DNA of 64,000 bases from Pedococcus bigeumensis (GCF_006438965.1 NZ_RCZM01000002.1:1-64000); one strand, 5' to 3'. Positions 25,086 through 33,550 are shown, numbered from the stretch's first letter. A program made the numbers and translations. The notes: generated by a model not told the origin, from the letters alone.

Positions 25086-25134
25086 TTTGGCTGGTCTGGT
25101 CACGTTTCCCCCTGCAGCGACCAGACCAGCCAAA
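25086..25134. repeat. Perfect 16-bp inverted repeat (hairpin)
   Basis: TTTGGCTGGTCTGGTC at 25086-25101 is exactly complementary to GACCAGACCAGCCAAA at 25119-25134, with a 17-nt loop. There is no U-run after it, so it is not a classic terminator. It sits in a gene-poor stretch beyond the IS110 element. A 58-codon frame with a GGGAGG ribosome-like site (ATG 25026, TAG 25200-25202) runs through it, but its translation is not protein-like enough to call. Confidence 0.7.
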
Positions 25135-25202
25135 GCCCTACCCCTGTTTGGCCCCTAGTCGACCTTCCCCAAGATCGTCCTGCGGCACATCTCGAACTCT
25201 AG

Positions 25203-25705
25203 AACTAAGTCAAGAAACAGTCATCACCACGTAAAGGCGCGGTAAAGCCAGATCCCTCACTGTCCCGATTTGCCCGAAATGAACAGGCTGTTCGGGTGAT
25301 GGCCCATCGTCTATCTAGCCGGCATGGAGTCAGCCGAACGGTGGACCTCTCTCGGTCTATGTGAGTCGGATTTCGGTTGTGTCGGGGGAGTTCCTTGCGA
25401 CTTCCCTGACAGAGGGCTTCCACGATTCACGACAGCGGCAGTCTGTCTATCGACTGCCTTCCCTGTCGACGTCCCCTCCAGGCAGGGCGCGCGGTCCCAC
25501 CACATCTCGACAGCACCCTCTACCGGACTGAGCGACTCTCCTCGACCCAGGGGCATGGGGGAGGGGAAGGGCACACTCGTCGTGCCACCATCTCCCAGTC
25601 AACGCATCTGCCTAGTCGTGCGCACGGTCTAGGTCAGATGGTGGGGTGAGAGGCTAGTCCATCTAAGGGGGGACTTGGTCCCGCCTACGAAGTAGCTTCG
25701 TGCAC
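25203..25705. other. Gene-poor stretch with a duplicated start-like motif
   Basis: No convincing gene. A frame from ATG 25324 (102 codons) has a start context like that near 24943: both read TAGCC-N(3-4)-ATGGAGTCAG, which suggests a duplicated segment around 24935-24955 and 25313-25333. Its translation is Ser/Pro/Cys-rich and matches nothing I know. Confidence 0.35.
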
Positions 25706-25873
25706 ATGCCCAACCATGTGCGAGTCACTGCGACACCGTGCCCCGAGTGCGGCACGAACCTGCATGTCGTAGAGAACGGCATCGTGGCTGCCGAGGTGCG
25801 CAGATACTGCCCCAGGGGATGCACGCTCACGACCCCAGGAGTGACCCTTTTCCTGGCTCGAGTCAGCCGTTGA
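25706..25873 (+). CDS. 55-residue four-cysteine (zinc-ribbon-like) protein
   Basis: From ATG 25706 to TGA 25871-25873 the plus strand encodes RVTATPCPECGTNLHVVENG then IVAAEVRRYCPRGCTLTTPG. The paired CxxC and CxxxC motifs suggest a zinc ribbon. TAGCTT (25693-25698) lies 7 nt before the ATG, so it is probably leaderless. The frame continues after the TGA into a LuxR-type tail, so the stop may have separated two parts or the juxtaposition may be chance. No family is recognised. Confidence 0.55.
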   Translation: MPNHVRVTATPCPECGTNLHVVENGIVAAEVRRYCPRGCTLTTPGVTLFLARVSR

Positions 25874-25879
25874 CATGAA

Positions 25880-26044
25880 GTCGCGGTCGCGGTTAGACCC
25901 GGTGCTTCGAACGCGGAGGTGGCCGGCTCGCTCTGCATGAGCGAGGGCACCGTCAAGTCACACCTATCGCGCCTGCTCACCAAACTTGACGTCGCCAACC
26001 GGGTGCACATCGCGATGATCGTGCACGACGCCAACCAGTCTTGA
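25880..26044 (+). pseudogene. C-terminal remnant of a LuxR/NarL-type response regulator
   Basis: The frame reads GASNAEVAGSLCMSEGTVKS then HLSRLLTKLDVANRVHIAMI, a full LuxR helix-turn-helix, and ends in HDANQS with a TGA at 26042-26044. The receiver domain is missing and the segment is preceded by an in-frame stop (25871-25873), so it is a truncated remnant with no start codon. The DNA-binding part remains intact, suggesting a fairly recent deletion. Confidence 0.7.
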
Positions 26045-26086
26045 CGCTCCTGAAAGTTGGTTCGCGGCGAAATTGGCCCTCGATTC

Positions 26087-26530
26087 CTACGCACGCTCGA
26101 AGATGAGGTCGAAGTCCTTGCGCCAGGTGGCTCCGTGATCGTCGGACGCCTCCCAGCGACCCGCTACTCGGTGCGACCCCACGTCCGCGATGAATCGCTG
26201 GAACATGTCAGGGTCCTCGCGACTCAGGACCCACTGCGAGTCGACGAAGGTCATTGCGAAGACCCGGCAGACCCCCCGCTCGTCGTGATACATGGCCGTG
26301 TACGCATCGCGCGCGTCGCTGCGACCGAGCACCAAAACCATCTCGCTCGTTGCGCTTCCGACATCGCCCTCCATTGTCCAACGGAAGACCACGAACGCGT
26401 CGCCGAGCCATTCGACTGTCGCCGAGCCTGGCACCTCTAGCCCCGCCGGCTCAAGGAACCACGCATTTCGCATCGTCGTCCGCCACTGTCCGACCAGGAC
26501 ACTCAATCGCTGCATGTCCTCGTTGCGCAT
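26087..26530 (-). CDS. Hypothetical DUF1579-like beta-barrel protein
   Basis: A 147-residue protein: LSVLVGQWRTTMRNAWFLEP at the start, then ATVEWLGDAFVVFRWTMEGD, AYTAMYHDERGVCRVFAMTF and GRWEASDDHGATWRKDFDLI near the end. The G-x-W-x-T opening and repeated beta strands resemble the DUF1579/lipocalin-like fold; the role is unknown. AAGGAGG stands 5-6 nt before the ATG, a strong ribosome site, so this is surely expressed as a monocistronic gene. Confidence 0.7.
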   Translation of the reverse strand: MRNEDMQRLSVLVGQWRTTMRNAWFLEPAGLEVPGSATVEWLGDAFVVFRWTMEGDVGSATSEMVLVLGRSDARDAYTAMYHDERGVCRVFAMTFVDSQWVLSREDPDMFQRFIADVGSHRVAGRWEASDDHGATWRKDFDLIFERA

Positions 26531-26728
26531 CGCTTCCTCCTTGTCGTCGACCCTTAGCCAACCCGGGCTGGGTGACCGAGCTGACCGCCCCGGCGCGTGT
26601 CGAAGCGGCCCCAGGGGACATCATTCCTGCTCCTGGCGCGATCCACCTGGCGCGATCCACTGGGTCGAGCCATTGTCCTTATCGGCTTGGTGAGCGAATC
26701 GGAGTTCGACTGACACGCGACATTCCGC

Positions 26729-26943
26729 TCGTGCCGCGATGCGTGAAGGGCGTCTTGCCACCGCTTCGGCCGCTGGCCCGGCACGGGTTCCGTCTAGCGT
26801 CGTGTGGTCCGAGGGCCTGACCGCGTTGGCGGCGGGCGGGGTCGGGCTTTGCCGTGTGTCGCTGCGTGAGGTGACGCCATGTCGGGTTCGATACTTCCAC
26901 TGCATTCCAGCCTGCATCGATGTCGACTGCGCAACTGGCCGCG
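26729..26943 (+). pseudogene. Truncated second copy of the recombinase start (repeat copy B)
   Basis: Homologous to 12581-12790 through the upstream region, ribosome site GAGGTGA, ATG (26879) and about 60 nt of coding sequence. In frame +1 relative to that ATG one reads MSTAQLAA as in the intact recombinase, so there is also a frameshift. Past 26943 the similarity ends. It is the scar of a related insertion or of a recombination event. Confidence 0.7.
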
Positions 26944-27026
26944 CTGCCCAGCCCCCGACTCGCCCCCGGCGGCCCTCCACGGAGTCCTTGCCAGCGTGCG
27001 CGACCTCAGCGCTGCCCTCACCTTGG

Positions 27027-27722
27027 TCACGACCGGACGAGACGCACGCCGGTCACGAGCAGCCAGACGAGCCAGGCGGCGAACCCGAGGAGCCCCACGA
27101 AGATCAGCGCCGAGCCGTCGGCGATCGCAAGATTCCCGACCCCCGCGACGAGCAGCAGGCTCCCGCCAACCAGGCCCAGCAGGCGCTGCCAGGCCGGAGT
27201 CAGCCCGCTCTCGTGCGCGGCGAGGGCCGCCCCGATAGAGGTGGCGCCGAGCATCGGCAGCGCCAGGGCGAACGCCGCCGCGTGAACCTGCCAAATGAGC
27301 TCGAACGCGGGCATCACCTCGGGGAGCCCGCCGGCGGAGAGGGCGAGCCCGATCTGAAGCACGTTGACCAGCACGAAGATGGCCGACAGCGCCGCGCCAG
27401 TGGCAACGGCGAGTCGCGACCAGTCGGCGCCCTCCCCGCCGCGCCGCTCGACCAGGCTGTGCAGGCCCGTCACGAACACGAGCAGCAGCGGCAGGTACAG
27501 GGCCACCAGACCGGACGCGATCGCGACTGAGTCGCGGTTGGCCGCGTAGTAGGCCAGAACTTCCTTGATCGGTGCGCCATAGGACGGTGCGCCCGTTCCC
27601 GCCAGCACCGCGTTTTCGATCACCACCGACACCGCGAACGCTATCGCCGCGACGCCGACCAGCCGGCCTCGATCCGACCGGCTGCGGCCCTGGGTGGTGG
27701 CGGTGTCCTGCGGTGATCTCAT
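27027..27722 (-). CDS. DUF4386-like integral membrane protein
   Basis: A 231-residue protein with about six transmembrane segments: LVGVAAIAFAVSVVIENAVL, VALYLPLLLVFVTGLHSLV, ATGAALSAIFVLVNVLQIGL, IWQVHAAAFALALPMLGATS, LLGLVGGSLLLVAGVGNLAI and VGLLGFAAWLVWLLVTGVRL. An extracellular loop holds GAPSYGAPIKEVLAYYAANR. The pattern suits the DUF4386 family, of unknown function. ATG 27722 has GAGGAG/ACGAGG just upstream. It is divergent from a TetR gene across a set of CGTACG-type repeats, so it is probably the TetR target. Confidence 0.75.
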   Translation of the reverse strand: MRSPQDTATTQGRSRSDRGRLVGVAAIAFAVSVVIENAVLAGTGAPSYGAPIKEVLAYYAANRDSVAIASGLVALYLPLLLVFVTGLHSLVERRGGEGADWSRLAVATGAALSAIFVLVNVLQIGLALSAGGLPEVMPAFELIWQVHAAAFALALPMLGATSIGAALAAHESGLTPAWQRLLGLVGGSLLLVAGVGNLAIADGSALIFVGLLGFAAWLVWLLVTGVRLVRS

Positions 27723-27817
27723 CCTCGTGCTCCTCGGTTCCAGTCGGTTGGTGTGTCCAGGAGGTTCGGCGTCTTCGTCCGGATGGCTCTGGGTTCTTCC
27801 CTCGGCAGCGGCCCTCT

Positions 27818-27861
27818 CGTACACCGTACTCGTACGCCGTACTATGAGCGTACGACGTACG
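27818..27861. promoter_or_regulatory. TetR operator: tandem and inverted CGTAC repeats
   Basis: Two adjacent 13-mers, CGTACACCGTACT (27818-27830) and CGTACGCCGTACT (27831-27843), are followed by CGTACGACGTACG (27849-27861), which is the inverse of the same unit. The middle and right copies form a near-perfect palindrome around 27846. Its position between divergent TetR and membrane-protein genes suggests the repressor's binding site, perhaps for two dimers. Confidence 0.7.
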
Positions 27862-27894
27862 ATTGTCAAACCGTTGGAGCGAGCGAGGAGACAC

Positions 27895-28569
27895 GTGGCT
27901 GTAGGGAAGCACCGTCAGGTCGCGTCAGACGTGGGGCTGAGCAAGCAGCGGGTGGTGGTAGAGGCGATCCGGCTTGCCGACCGCGAGGGGGTCGAGGGGC
28001 TGAGCATGCGCCGGTTGGCTGGTGCGCTCGGCGCCGGCGCGATGTCGCTGTACCACTACGTGGCGGGCAAGGAGGAGTTGCTGGACGCAATGATCGACGT
28101 CGTGTTCGAGGAGATCGAGCTCCCGCCTGAGAGGGCCGACTGGCAGTCGGCGATGCGACAGCGGTCGGAATCGGCCCGACAGGTTCTCGCACGCCACCCT
28201 TGGGCGATCGGCCTGATGGAGTCGCGTACATCGCCGGGGCCCGCGCACCTCCGCCACCGCGAAGCGGTCACCGCCTGCCTACGGAGGGCTGGCTTCTCGG
28301 TCTTGATGGCGACGCATGCCAACTGGTTGCTCGACGGCTACGTCTACGGCTTTGCCCTGCAGGCAGCCAGCCTGCCGTTCGACACCGCCGATGAGTTCGC
28401 GGACATGGCCGAGGACGTCTTCCTGCCCCAGCTTCCTCCTGACGAGTTCCCTTACCTCAACGAATCCGCCGCGGCGCTCGTCGCTGCCAGCTACGACCCG
28501 GCAGAGGAGTTCATCTTCGGCCTCGACCTCGTCCTAGCCGCCCTCGAGCGTCTGAGAGCCTCCGCATAG
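27895..28569 (+). CDS. TetR family regulator (TetR/AcrR with C-terminal TetR_C-like domain)
   Basis: A 224-residue repressor. The HTH is in LSMRRLAGALGAGAMSLYHY followed by VAGKEELLDAM (residues ~38-70). The C-terminal domain (about 85-220) resembles the tetracycline-repressor-like ligand domain with FALQAASLPFDTADEFADMA. GTG 27895 has AGGAG 5 nt upstream and was preferred over an in-frame ATG at 27844 that lies inside the operator. It probably represses itself and the divergent DUF4386-like gene. Confidence 0.85.
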   Translation: MAVGKHRQVASDVGLSKQRVVVEAIRLADREGVEGLSMRRLAGALGAGAMSLYHYVAGKEELLDAMIDVVFEEIELPPERADWQSAMRQRSESARQVLARHPWAIGLMESRTSPGPAHLRHREAVTACLRRAGFSVLMATHANWLLDGYVYGFALQAASLPFDTADEFADMAEDVFLPQLPPDEFPYLNESAAALVAASYDPAEEFIFGLDLVLAALERLRASA

Positions 28570-28616
28570 CAACGCCCACGGCCCGTCGCACCGCTCATGC
28601 TTGCGGGTTCAGGCGG

Positions 28617-29405
28617 TCACTGCCGATCGGCTGGGCCATCGAGTCGCCGCGCCATCCAGACGTAGGTGCCGCACTGGCTCTGGACCACGCCACCCGCCCG
28701 CTCGATGGCACCCTGCAGCGCCACCTGGAGATCGCGCAGTCGACGTTCGCCGAGCCGGGCGTGATCGCTGAAGGTGGCCAGCATCGTTGTCCACTCGTGC
28801 GCGTCCAGGACTCGTGGCCACCGGTAGGTCCGGCTTCCGAGTGATCGGAAGTCAGGGCTGCCCGCGAAGGGATCGGTGTCCTGGGCGCCACTGTCGCTCG
28901 GATCTCGCCCGACAACATCCAGCTCAGGGGCGTGGGCTCGGTACGCCTCATCAAAGGCGGCCAGAAGGGTCCCGTCCAGGACGTGGTAGTTCCAGAACAG
29001 CGCGACGGTGCCGCCCGGAACCGTGACCGACGCTGCCTTCCCGAGGCCGATCGCGGGATCGACCCAATGCCAGGAGTGTCCTGCCGTCAACAGGTCGAAC
29101 GTGCGACCCGCAGGGTCCCATGACTCGAAGGAGTCGACCTCAACCGGAATGCGATGCCGCGTCGCCACGTCGGCCATCCGGACGTCCGGCTCCAACCCCA
29201 ACACGGGCAGTCCGCGCTCCATCAGCGACACGGCGACCTTTCCGGTCCCGCATCCGATGTCCAGGGCATTCGCCGGGTTCAGGGACATCAGCTCGTCGAT
29301 GAACGCGGACGGATACCCAGGCCGATAACGGTCGTACTGCTCGGCGGCAGACCCGAACGACTCCGCTCGATCCCTCTCACCATGCAATCCATCCAGGGGC
29401 GCCAC
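28617..29405 (-). CDS. Class I SAM-dependent methyltransferase
   Basis: A 262-residue enzyme with motif I ALDIGCGTGKVAVSLMERGL (residues ~45-64), motif II-like VLGLEPDVRMADVA, and WHWVDPAIGLGKAASVTVPG. It matches the methyltransferase-11/25 type whose N-terminus reads FGSAAEQYDRYRPGYP. The acceptor is unknown. I placed the start at GTG 29405 because CACAAT (minus strand, 29417-29412) ends 6 nt upstream; an in-frame start further upstream would add ~22 residues of unusual Cys/His-rich sequence. Confidence 0.8.
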   Translation of the reverse strand: MAPLDGLHGERDRAESFGSAAEQYDRYRPGYPSAFIDELMSLNPANALDIGCGTGKVAVSLMERGLPVLGLEPDVRMADVATRHRIPVEVDSFESWDPAGRTFDLLTAGHSWHWVDPAIGLGKAASVTVPGGTVALFWNYHVLDGTLLAAFDEAYRAHAPELDVVGRDPSDSGAQDTDPFAGSPDFRSLGSRTYRWPRVLDAHEWTTMLATFSDHARLGERRLRDLQVALQGAIERAGGVVQSQCGTYVWMARRLDGPADRQ

Positions 29406-29492
29406 CCAGTGATTGTGGCATCGGCAACGCACACTCATCGTGCCGACCGCAGGTGAAGTCCGGCGAACCATGGACAGGGGGTTCGCAGGGCA

Positions 29493-29714
29493 TCAGGGGC
29501 GGCGCCCTCGGAGGAAGTACGCCAGCGGGACCACGCCCGCAGAGTTGACCACCGTGATGGCTGTCGCCCACGCCACCTTGCTGCCGCGCACCTGTGCGGC
29601 CGGACGACGCGCCAGGTCAACCAGGGCCACCGCCTTGAATACTCCCTCAAGCACGGCCACGCTCCCGATCGCGCGACGGGCACCCGGACTGAGATCAGAC
29701 CACTTCTTCCTCAT
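29493..29714 (-). CDS. Small PLDc_N/DUF5652-like two-helix membrane protein
   Basis: A 73-residue protein: a basic head (MRKKWSDLSPGARRAIGS), a first helix (VAVLEGVFKAVALVDLA), the motif RRPAAQVRGSKVAWATAI, and a second helix (TVVNSAGVVPLAYFLRGRRP). The VRG-x-K-x-x-W...N-x-x-G-x-x-P-L-A-Y-F pattern is typical of short PLDc_N-like membrane proteins. CACAAT ends 6 nt before the ATG on the minus strand, identical to the -10 box of the neighbouring methyltransferase gene. Confidence 0.75.
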   Translation of the reverse strand: MRKKWSDLSPGARRAIGSVAVLEGVFKAVALVDLARRPAAQVRGSKVAWATAITVVNSAGVVPLAYFLRGRRP

Positions 29715-29851
29715 CCCGCCATTGTGCTCGCAACCATCACCATCGCTGGGAGCCTCAGAGCGTGCGGCCCGCAAATGCGATCAAGCGAGGTCGGCTGGCC
29801 GCGCCGACCCCCGCCCGATGAGTTCTTCCCCCGATCGGGGTCGATACCCCC

Positions 29852-30234
29852 ATGAAGATCCTATTTCCGGCACTTCGCGTCAGCGACCTGGACACGTCCC
29901 TCGCGTTCTACACGTCCGTGGGGCTGGAGGCGGTCGGGCACGTCACGGGGGACTCTGGGGTACAGATGGCCATGCTGGCCTGGCCGTGGGACGACGAAGT
30001 GTCCTTGGAACTGGTCGACAGACCCGACGGTGGCCCCGTGGTCCCCGGTGGGTTCGACCACCTGGCGATCCAGGTCGACGACCTCGCGGCCAGTGGCGCG
30101 ACCTGGCTGCGGCCGGCGTCGACGTCGGCGGGGTCGAGTCTCCCGGGGGTCCTGACGGGCCGCTCACCGCGGAGGTGCTCGACCCTGATGGCCACCGCCT
30201 CGAGCTCGTCCAGTGGCCGGCGGGCCACCGGTGA
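29852..30234 (+). pseudogene. VOC (glyoxalase-like) protein gene with one-base frameshift
   Basis: The first frame from ATG 29852 gives a VOC protein start (MKILFPALRVSDLDTSLAFY, later GGFDHLAIQVDDLAASGA). Near 30098-30100 the homology continues in another frame: LAAAGVDVGGVESPGGPDG then AEVLDPDGHRLELVQWPAGH, ending at TGA 30232-30234. Loss of one G in the GGCGCGACC run explains it. The metal-ligand His (FDHLAI) and Glu (LELVQW) would both be present in the repaired protein. It could be a pseudogene or a sequencing error. The DHFR-family gene follows about 100 nt later. Confidence 0.7.
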
Positions 30235-30337
30235 CGATGACGCGCGGGGACTTCGACCAGCCGGCCCCCTTCGAGACTGAGGCACCGCCCGAGACGAACA
30301 AACCGACAACCGCGAAGTCGAACAAGGAGACTCACAG

Positions 30338-30916
30338 ATGACCTCGATACGCCTCGACATGACCATGTCGCTCGATGGCTTCGTCGCCGGTCCGGAGGAC
30401 CGTCCCGGTCAGGAGATGGGGCGCGGGGGCTTCCGGCTCTTCAACTGGCTCGACGACCGGAACAGCCCAGGTCCCAACCACGATGTCTACGCCGAGAGCA
30501 TGGCGACCGGGGCGATCCTCTCCGGTCGGCGCACCTTCGAGCTGGCCGGGCGCTGGAACGGTGACCACCACGACGGTGTCCCGATCCTCGTGTTGACCCA
30601 CCAGGTGGACGACGATGACGTGCCACCTGGGTCTGCGCGGTTCTACACCGACGTCGCAGCGTGCGCCGCTGCCGCCAGGGAAGGCGCTGACGGCAAGGAC
30701 GTGATGGTCCACGGCGCGGGAGCTGCCCAGGCGCTCATCCGGGCCGGGGAGCTCGACGAGATCGAGGTCCATGTCGTCCCGGTCCTGCTCGGGGCCGGGC
30801 GGCGGCTGTTCGACATGCTCGACGACCTCGCCCAGCCCGTCGAGCTCGAGGCGGTGCGCGCAGTCGAGGGACGCGACGCCACCCACCTGCGCTATCGCGT
30901 GGTCCGCGACTCCTGA
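30338..30916 (+). CDS. Dihydrofolate reductase family protein
   Basis: A 192-residue RibD-C/DHFR-fold protein: [20 protein letters not shown] at the start, [18 protein letters not shown], then [20 protein letters not shown] for cofactor binding and [17 protein letters not shown]. The ATG has AAGGAG 8 nt upstream. It is the third member of this family in the window and diverges from the other two, with a longer N-terminal loop. It is the last accessory-type gene before the his/trp cluster. Confidence 0.85.
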   Translation: MTSIRLDMTMSLDGFVAGPEDRPGQEMGRGGFRLFNWLDDRNSPGPNHDVYAESMATGAILSGRRTFELAGRWNGDHHDGVPILVLTHQVDDDDVPPGSARFYTDVAACAAAAREGADGKDVMVHGAGAAQALIRAGELDEIEVHVVPVLLGAGRRLFDMLDDLAQPVELEAVRAVEGRDATHLRYRVVRDS

Positions 30917-31038
30917 CCAGACTTGCGGCATCGCCGTCGGCCCGGGGGGCCGGCGTGGTGCGGCCGGGGACCACCCGGCATACCCGTCGCATGGTGGGCG
31001 ACCCGACCGCGCCCGGGCGCGCACGGCAGAATGGCCGG

Positions 31039-31404
31039 GTGACCTCTCCCGCAGTCCTCGACCCCGCCATCGCCGCGCGGCTCAAGCGCGACGCCGCAGG
31101 GCTCGTGGCCGCCATCGTCCAGCAGCACGACACCGGTGAGGTGCTGATGCTCGGCTGGATGGACGACGAGGCGCTGCGCCGCACCCTGGGGGAGGGGCGC
31201 GTGACCTTCTGGTCGCGCAGCCGGGGCGAGTACTGGCGCAAGGGCGACACGAGCGGTCACGTCCAGCACGTGCGTTCCGTGGCGCTCGACTGCGACGGCG
31301 ACGCACTGCTGGTGCGCGTCGACCAGGTCGGCGCAGCCTGCCACACAGGTGACCAAACCTGCTTCGACGCGGGCGACCTTGGCGCGCAGGTGGCCGCGCC
31401 GTGA
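31039..31404 (+). CDS. hisI: Phosphoribosyl-AMP cyclohydrolase
   Basis: A 121-residue enzyme of histidine biosynthesis that opens the ring of phosphoribosyl-AMP in the cytoplasm. The core has [20 protein letters not shown], then [20 protein letters not shown] with the D-x-D-x-D magnesium site, and [10 protein letters not shown] with the zinc cysteines. It lacks the HisE domain, as in other actinobacteria. GTG 31039 is preceded 6 nt earlier by CAGAAT (31027-31032), a leaderless -10 box. It overlaps trpE by 4 nt (GTGA), so histidine and tryptophan genes are coupled here. Confidence 0.9.
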   Translation: MTSPAVLDPAIAARLKRDAAGLVAAIVQQHDTGEVLMLGWMDDEALRRTLGEGRVTFWSRSRGEYWRKGDTSGHVQHVRSVALDCDGDALLVRVDQVGAACHTGDQTCFDAGDLGAQVAAP

Positions 31405-32954
31405 CCGACGTCAGCCCCGACCTGTCCTTCGGCACGACCTGGCCCGGCCTCGAGACCTTCCAGATCCTCGCCAAGGACCGTCGGGTCATCCCGGTGGTGC
31501 GCCGCCTGATGGCCGACGCCGAGACCCCGGTCGGGGTCTACCGCAAGCTGGCGAAGGACGCCCCGGGCACCTTCCTGCTCGAGTCCGCCGAGCATGGCGG
31601 GGTCTGGTCGCGCTACTCCATCGTGGGCGCCGCGAGCCGGGCGACGTTGACGGAGAAGGACGGTCAGGCCCACTGGGTGGGGGAGCCGCCGGTCGGCGTG
31701 CCCACCGACGGCAGCCCGCTCGACGCGCTGCGCGACACCGTCGCCGCCCTCGCGACCGAGCCCATCGAGGGGCTGCCACCCCTCACCGGTGGCATGGTCG
31801 GTGCGATCACGTATGACGCGGTGCGGCGTTGGGAGCGCGTGCCGGACACCCTGCCCGACGAGCTCGGCCTGCCGGAGATCTCGATGATGTTGGCGACGGA
31901 CCTGGCGGTGCTCGACCACGCCGACGGGTCCGTGCTCCTCGTGGCGAACGCGGTCAACTACGACGCCACCGACGAGCGGGTCGAGGACGCCTGGGCCGAC
32001 GCGGTCGGGCGCCTCGACGTGATGACCAGCGACCTCGCTGCCCCGGCGCTGAGCACCGTCGCCACGGTCGACCGTGAGGAGTTCGCGGCGGCCCGCGGCG
32101 AGGTGAGCAGCAACATCACCCAGGGCGAGTTCGAGGAGCTGGTCGAGCAGGCGAAGGAGGACATCCGAGCGGGCGAGGTGTTCCAGGTCGTTCTCTCGCA
32201 ACGGTTCTCGACGCCCTGCCGGGCCGACGCGCTGGATGTCTACCGTGCGCTGCGCTCGTCCAACCCCAGTCCCTACATGTACCTCCTGCGGCTCCCGGCT
32301 GGTGACGGCACGGCCTACGACGTGGTGGGCTCGTCGCCGGAGGCGCTGGTCAAGGTGACCGGGCGTCGCGCCATCACCCACCCGATCGCCGGCTCCCGGC
32401 CGCGGGGCAAGAGTCCCGAGGAGGACCAGTGGCTGGCCGAGGACCTGCTGGCCGACCCCAAAGAGCGCTCAGAGCACGTGATGCTCGTCGACCTTGGCCG
32501 CAACGACCTGCAGCGGGTCTGCGAGGCGGGCACGGTCGACGTCGTCGAGTTCATGAACGTCCGCCGCTACTCCCACGTGACGCACTTGGAGTCCACCGTC
32601 GTCGGTGACATCCGGGCCGACCAGTCTGCCTACGACGTCCTCGTCGCGACGTTCCCCGCCGGCACCCTGTCCGGCGCGCCCAAGCCACGGGCGCTGAGCC
32701 TCATCGAGCACTACGAACCCAGCCGACGGGGCGTGTACGGCGGGGTCGTGGGCTACCTCGACTTCCACGGCGACCTCGACATGGCCATCGCCATCCGGAC
32801 CGCGGTGATCAAGGACGGTACGGCTCACGTGCAGGCCGGCGCGGGGATCGTCGCCGACTCGGTGCCCACCGCCGAGTTCGAGGAGACCGTCAACAAGGCC
32901 GCCGCCGCGCTGCGCGCCGTTGCCACAGCCGCAGCCCTGAGGACCGTCCAGTGA
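31401..32954 (+). CDS. trpE: Anthranilate synthase component I
   Basis: A 517-residue chorismate-using enzyme that makes anthranilate with the TrpG glutaminase (not in this window). The N-terminal region carries [19 protein letters not shown], the Leu-Leu-Glu-Ser segment that forms the tryptophan feedback site. The C-terminal catalytic domain has [47 protein letters not shown] and [19 protein letters not shown]. It starts within the hisI stop (GTGA) and overlaps the next gene the same way, so translation is coupled. No leader peptide or attenuator is visible upstream. Confidence 0.95.
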   Translation: MTDVSPDLSFGTTWPGLETFQILAKDRRVIPVVRRLMADAETPVGVYRKLAKDAPGTFLLESAEHGGVWSRYSIVGAASRATLTEKDGQAHWVGEPPVGVPTDGSPLDALRDTVAALATEPIEGLPPLTGGMVGAITYDAVRRWERVPDTLPDELGLPEISMMLATDLAVLDHADGSVLLVANAVNYDATDERVEDAWADAVGRLDVMTSDLAAPALSTVATVDREEFAAARGEVSSNITQGEFEELVEQAKEDIRAGEVFQVVLSQRFSTPCRADALDVYRALRSSNPSPYMYLLRLPAGDGTAYDVVGSSPEALVKVTGRRAITHPIAGSRPRGKSPEEDQWLAEDLLADPKERSEHVMLVDLGRNDLQRVCEAGTVDVVEFMNVRRYSHVTHLESTVVGDIRADQSAYDVLVATFPAGTLSGAPKPRALSLIEHYEPSRRGVYGGVVGYLDFHGDLDMAIAIRTAVIKDGTAHVQAGAGIVADSVPTAEFEETVNKAAAALRAVATAAALRTVQ

Positions 32955-33550
32955 ACGCGTCACGCCTGACCTCCAAGCTCGCCGTCGTCCTGCTCGCCCT
33001 GGTGGGTGCCGGGGTCCTGCTCGCCAGCGGAGGACGGGTCTGGGTGAACGGCACGGTCAACGACGCCGTCCTGGGTGCCAGTCGCCTCTCGGGGACCGGT
33101 AGCGAGGTCGCTACGGGTGTGGTGGCCCTCGCCCTGGTCGGTGCCGCCGCTGCCCTCGCCAGCGCCACCAGCGGCGCTGTGGTGCGACGCGTCACCCTCG
33201 TGGTCCTCGCGCTGGCCGGGATCGCGGAGGGCATCGTGGCTGCGCGGGTCGGTCTGGCGCCCGAGGACTCCCTCGGGCCCATCGCCGCCAAGGCCGCTGG
33301 TCGCACCGGGTCATTGGAGACGCATGCCATTGCCACGGCGTGGCCCTGGGTCTGTGTCGTGGCCTCCCTGCTGCTCGTGCTGGCGGCCGTCCTGGGCTGG
33401 CTCGGGGCCAGCAGGTGGCGCGGTCTTGGTGCTCGCTACGAGGCGCCGTCCACCTCCGCCGGCGCGCGTGGCCAGCGCGTCGCGACCGACTGGGACCGGC
33501 TCGACGCAGGCGACGACCCGACGGCGCGCGACGGGTCGGCGAGCACCTGA
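32951..33550 (+). CDS. Trp biosynthesis-associated membrane protein
   Basis: A 199-residue protein with four predicted transmembrane helices: VVLLALVGAGVLLASGG, VVALALVGAAAALASATSG, VTLVVLALAGIAEGIVAARV and WVCVVASLLLVLAAVLGWLG. A short motif GGRVWV follows helix 1. The TIGR02234/Trp_oprn_chp family sits in actinobacterial trp operons; its role is not known, with transport or membrane association suggested only by position. It is coupled to trpE by a GTGA overlap. The C-terminal ~45 residues are charged and low in complexity. Confidence 0.85.
   Translation: MNASRLTSKLAVVLLALVGAGVLLASGGRVWVNGTVNDAVLGASRLSGTGSEVATGVVALALVGAAAALASATSGAVVRRVTLVVLALAGIAEGIVAARVGLAPEDSLGPIAAKAAGRTGSLETHAIATAWPWVCVVASLLLVLAAVLGWLGASRWRGLGARYEAPSTSAGARGQRVATDWDRLDAGDDPTARDGSAST

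Noticed and set aside
30930-30960. GC-rich hairpin after the third DHFR-like gene as a terminator
   Set aside because: Only a 6-bp stem (CGGCCC-GGG-GGGCCG) in GC-rich DNA with no U-run; too weak to call.
31000-31400. Tryptophan attenuator or leader peptide upstream of hisI-trpE
   Set aside because: No Trp-codon-rich short ORF or alternating hairpins; the start appears leaderless.
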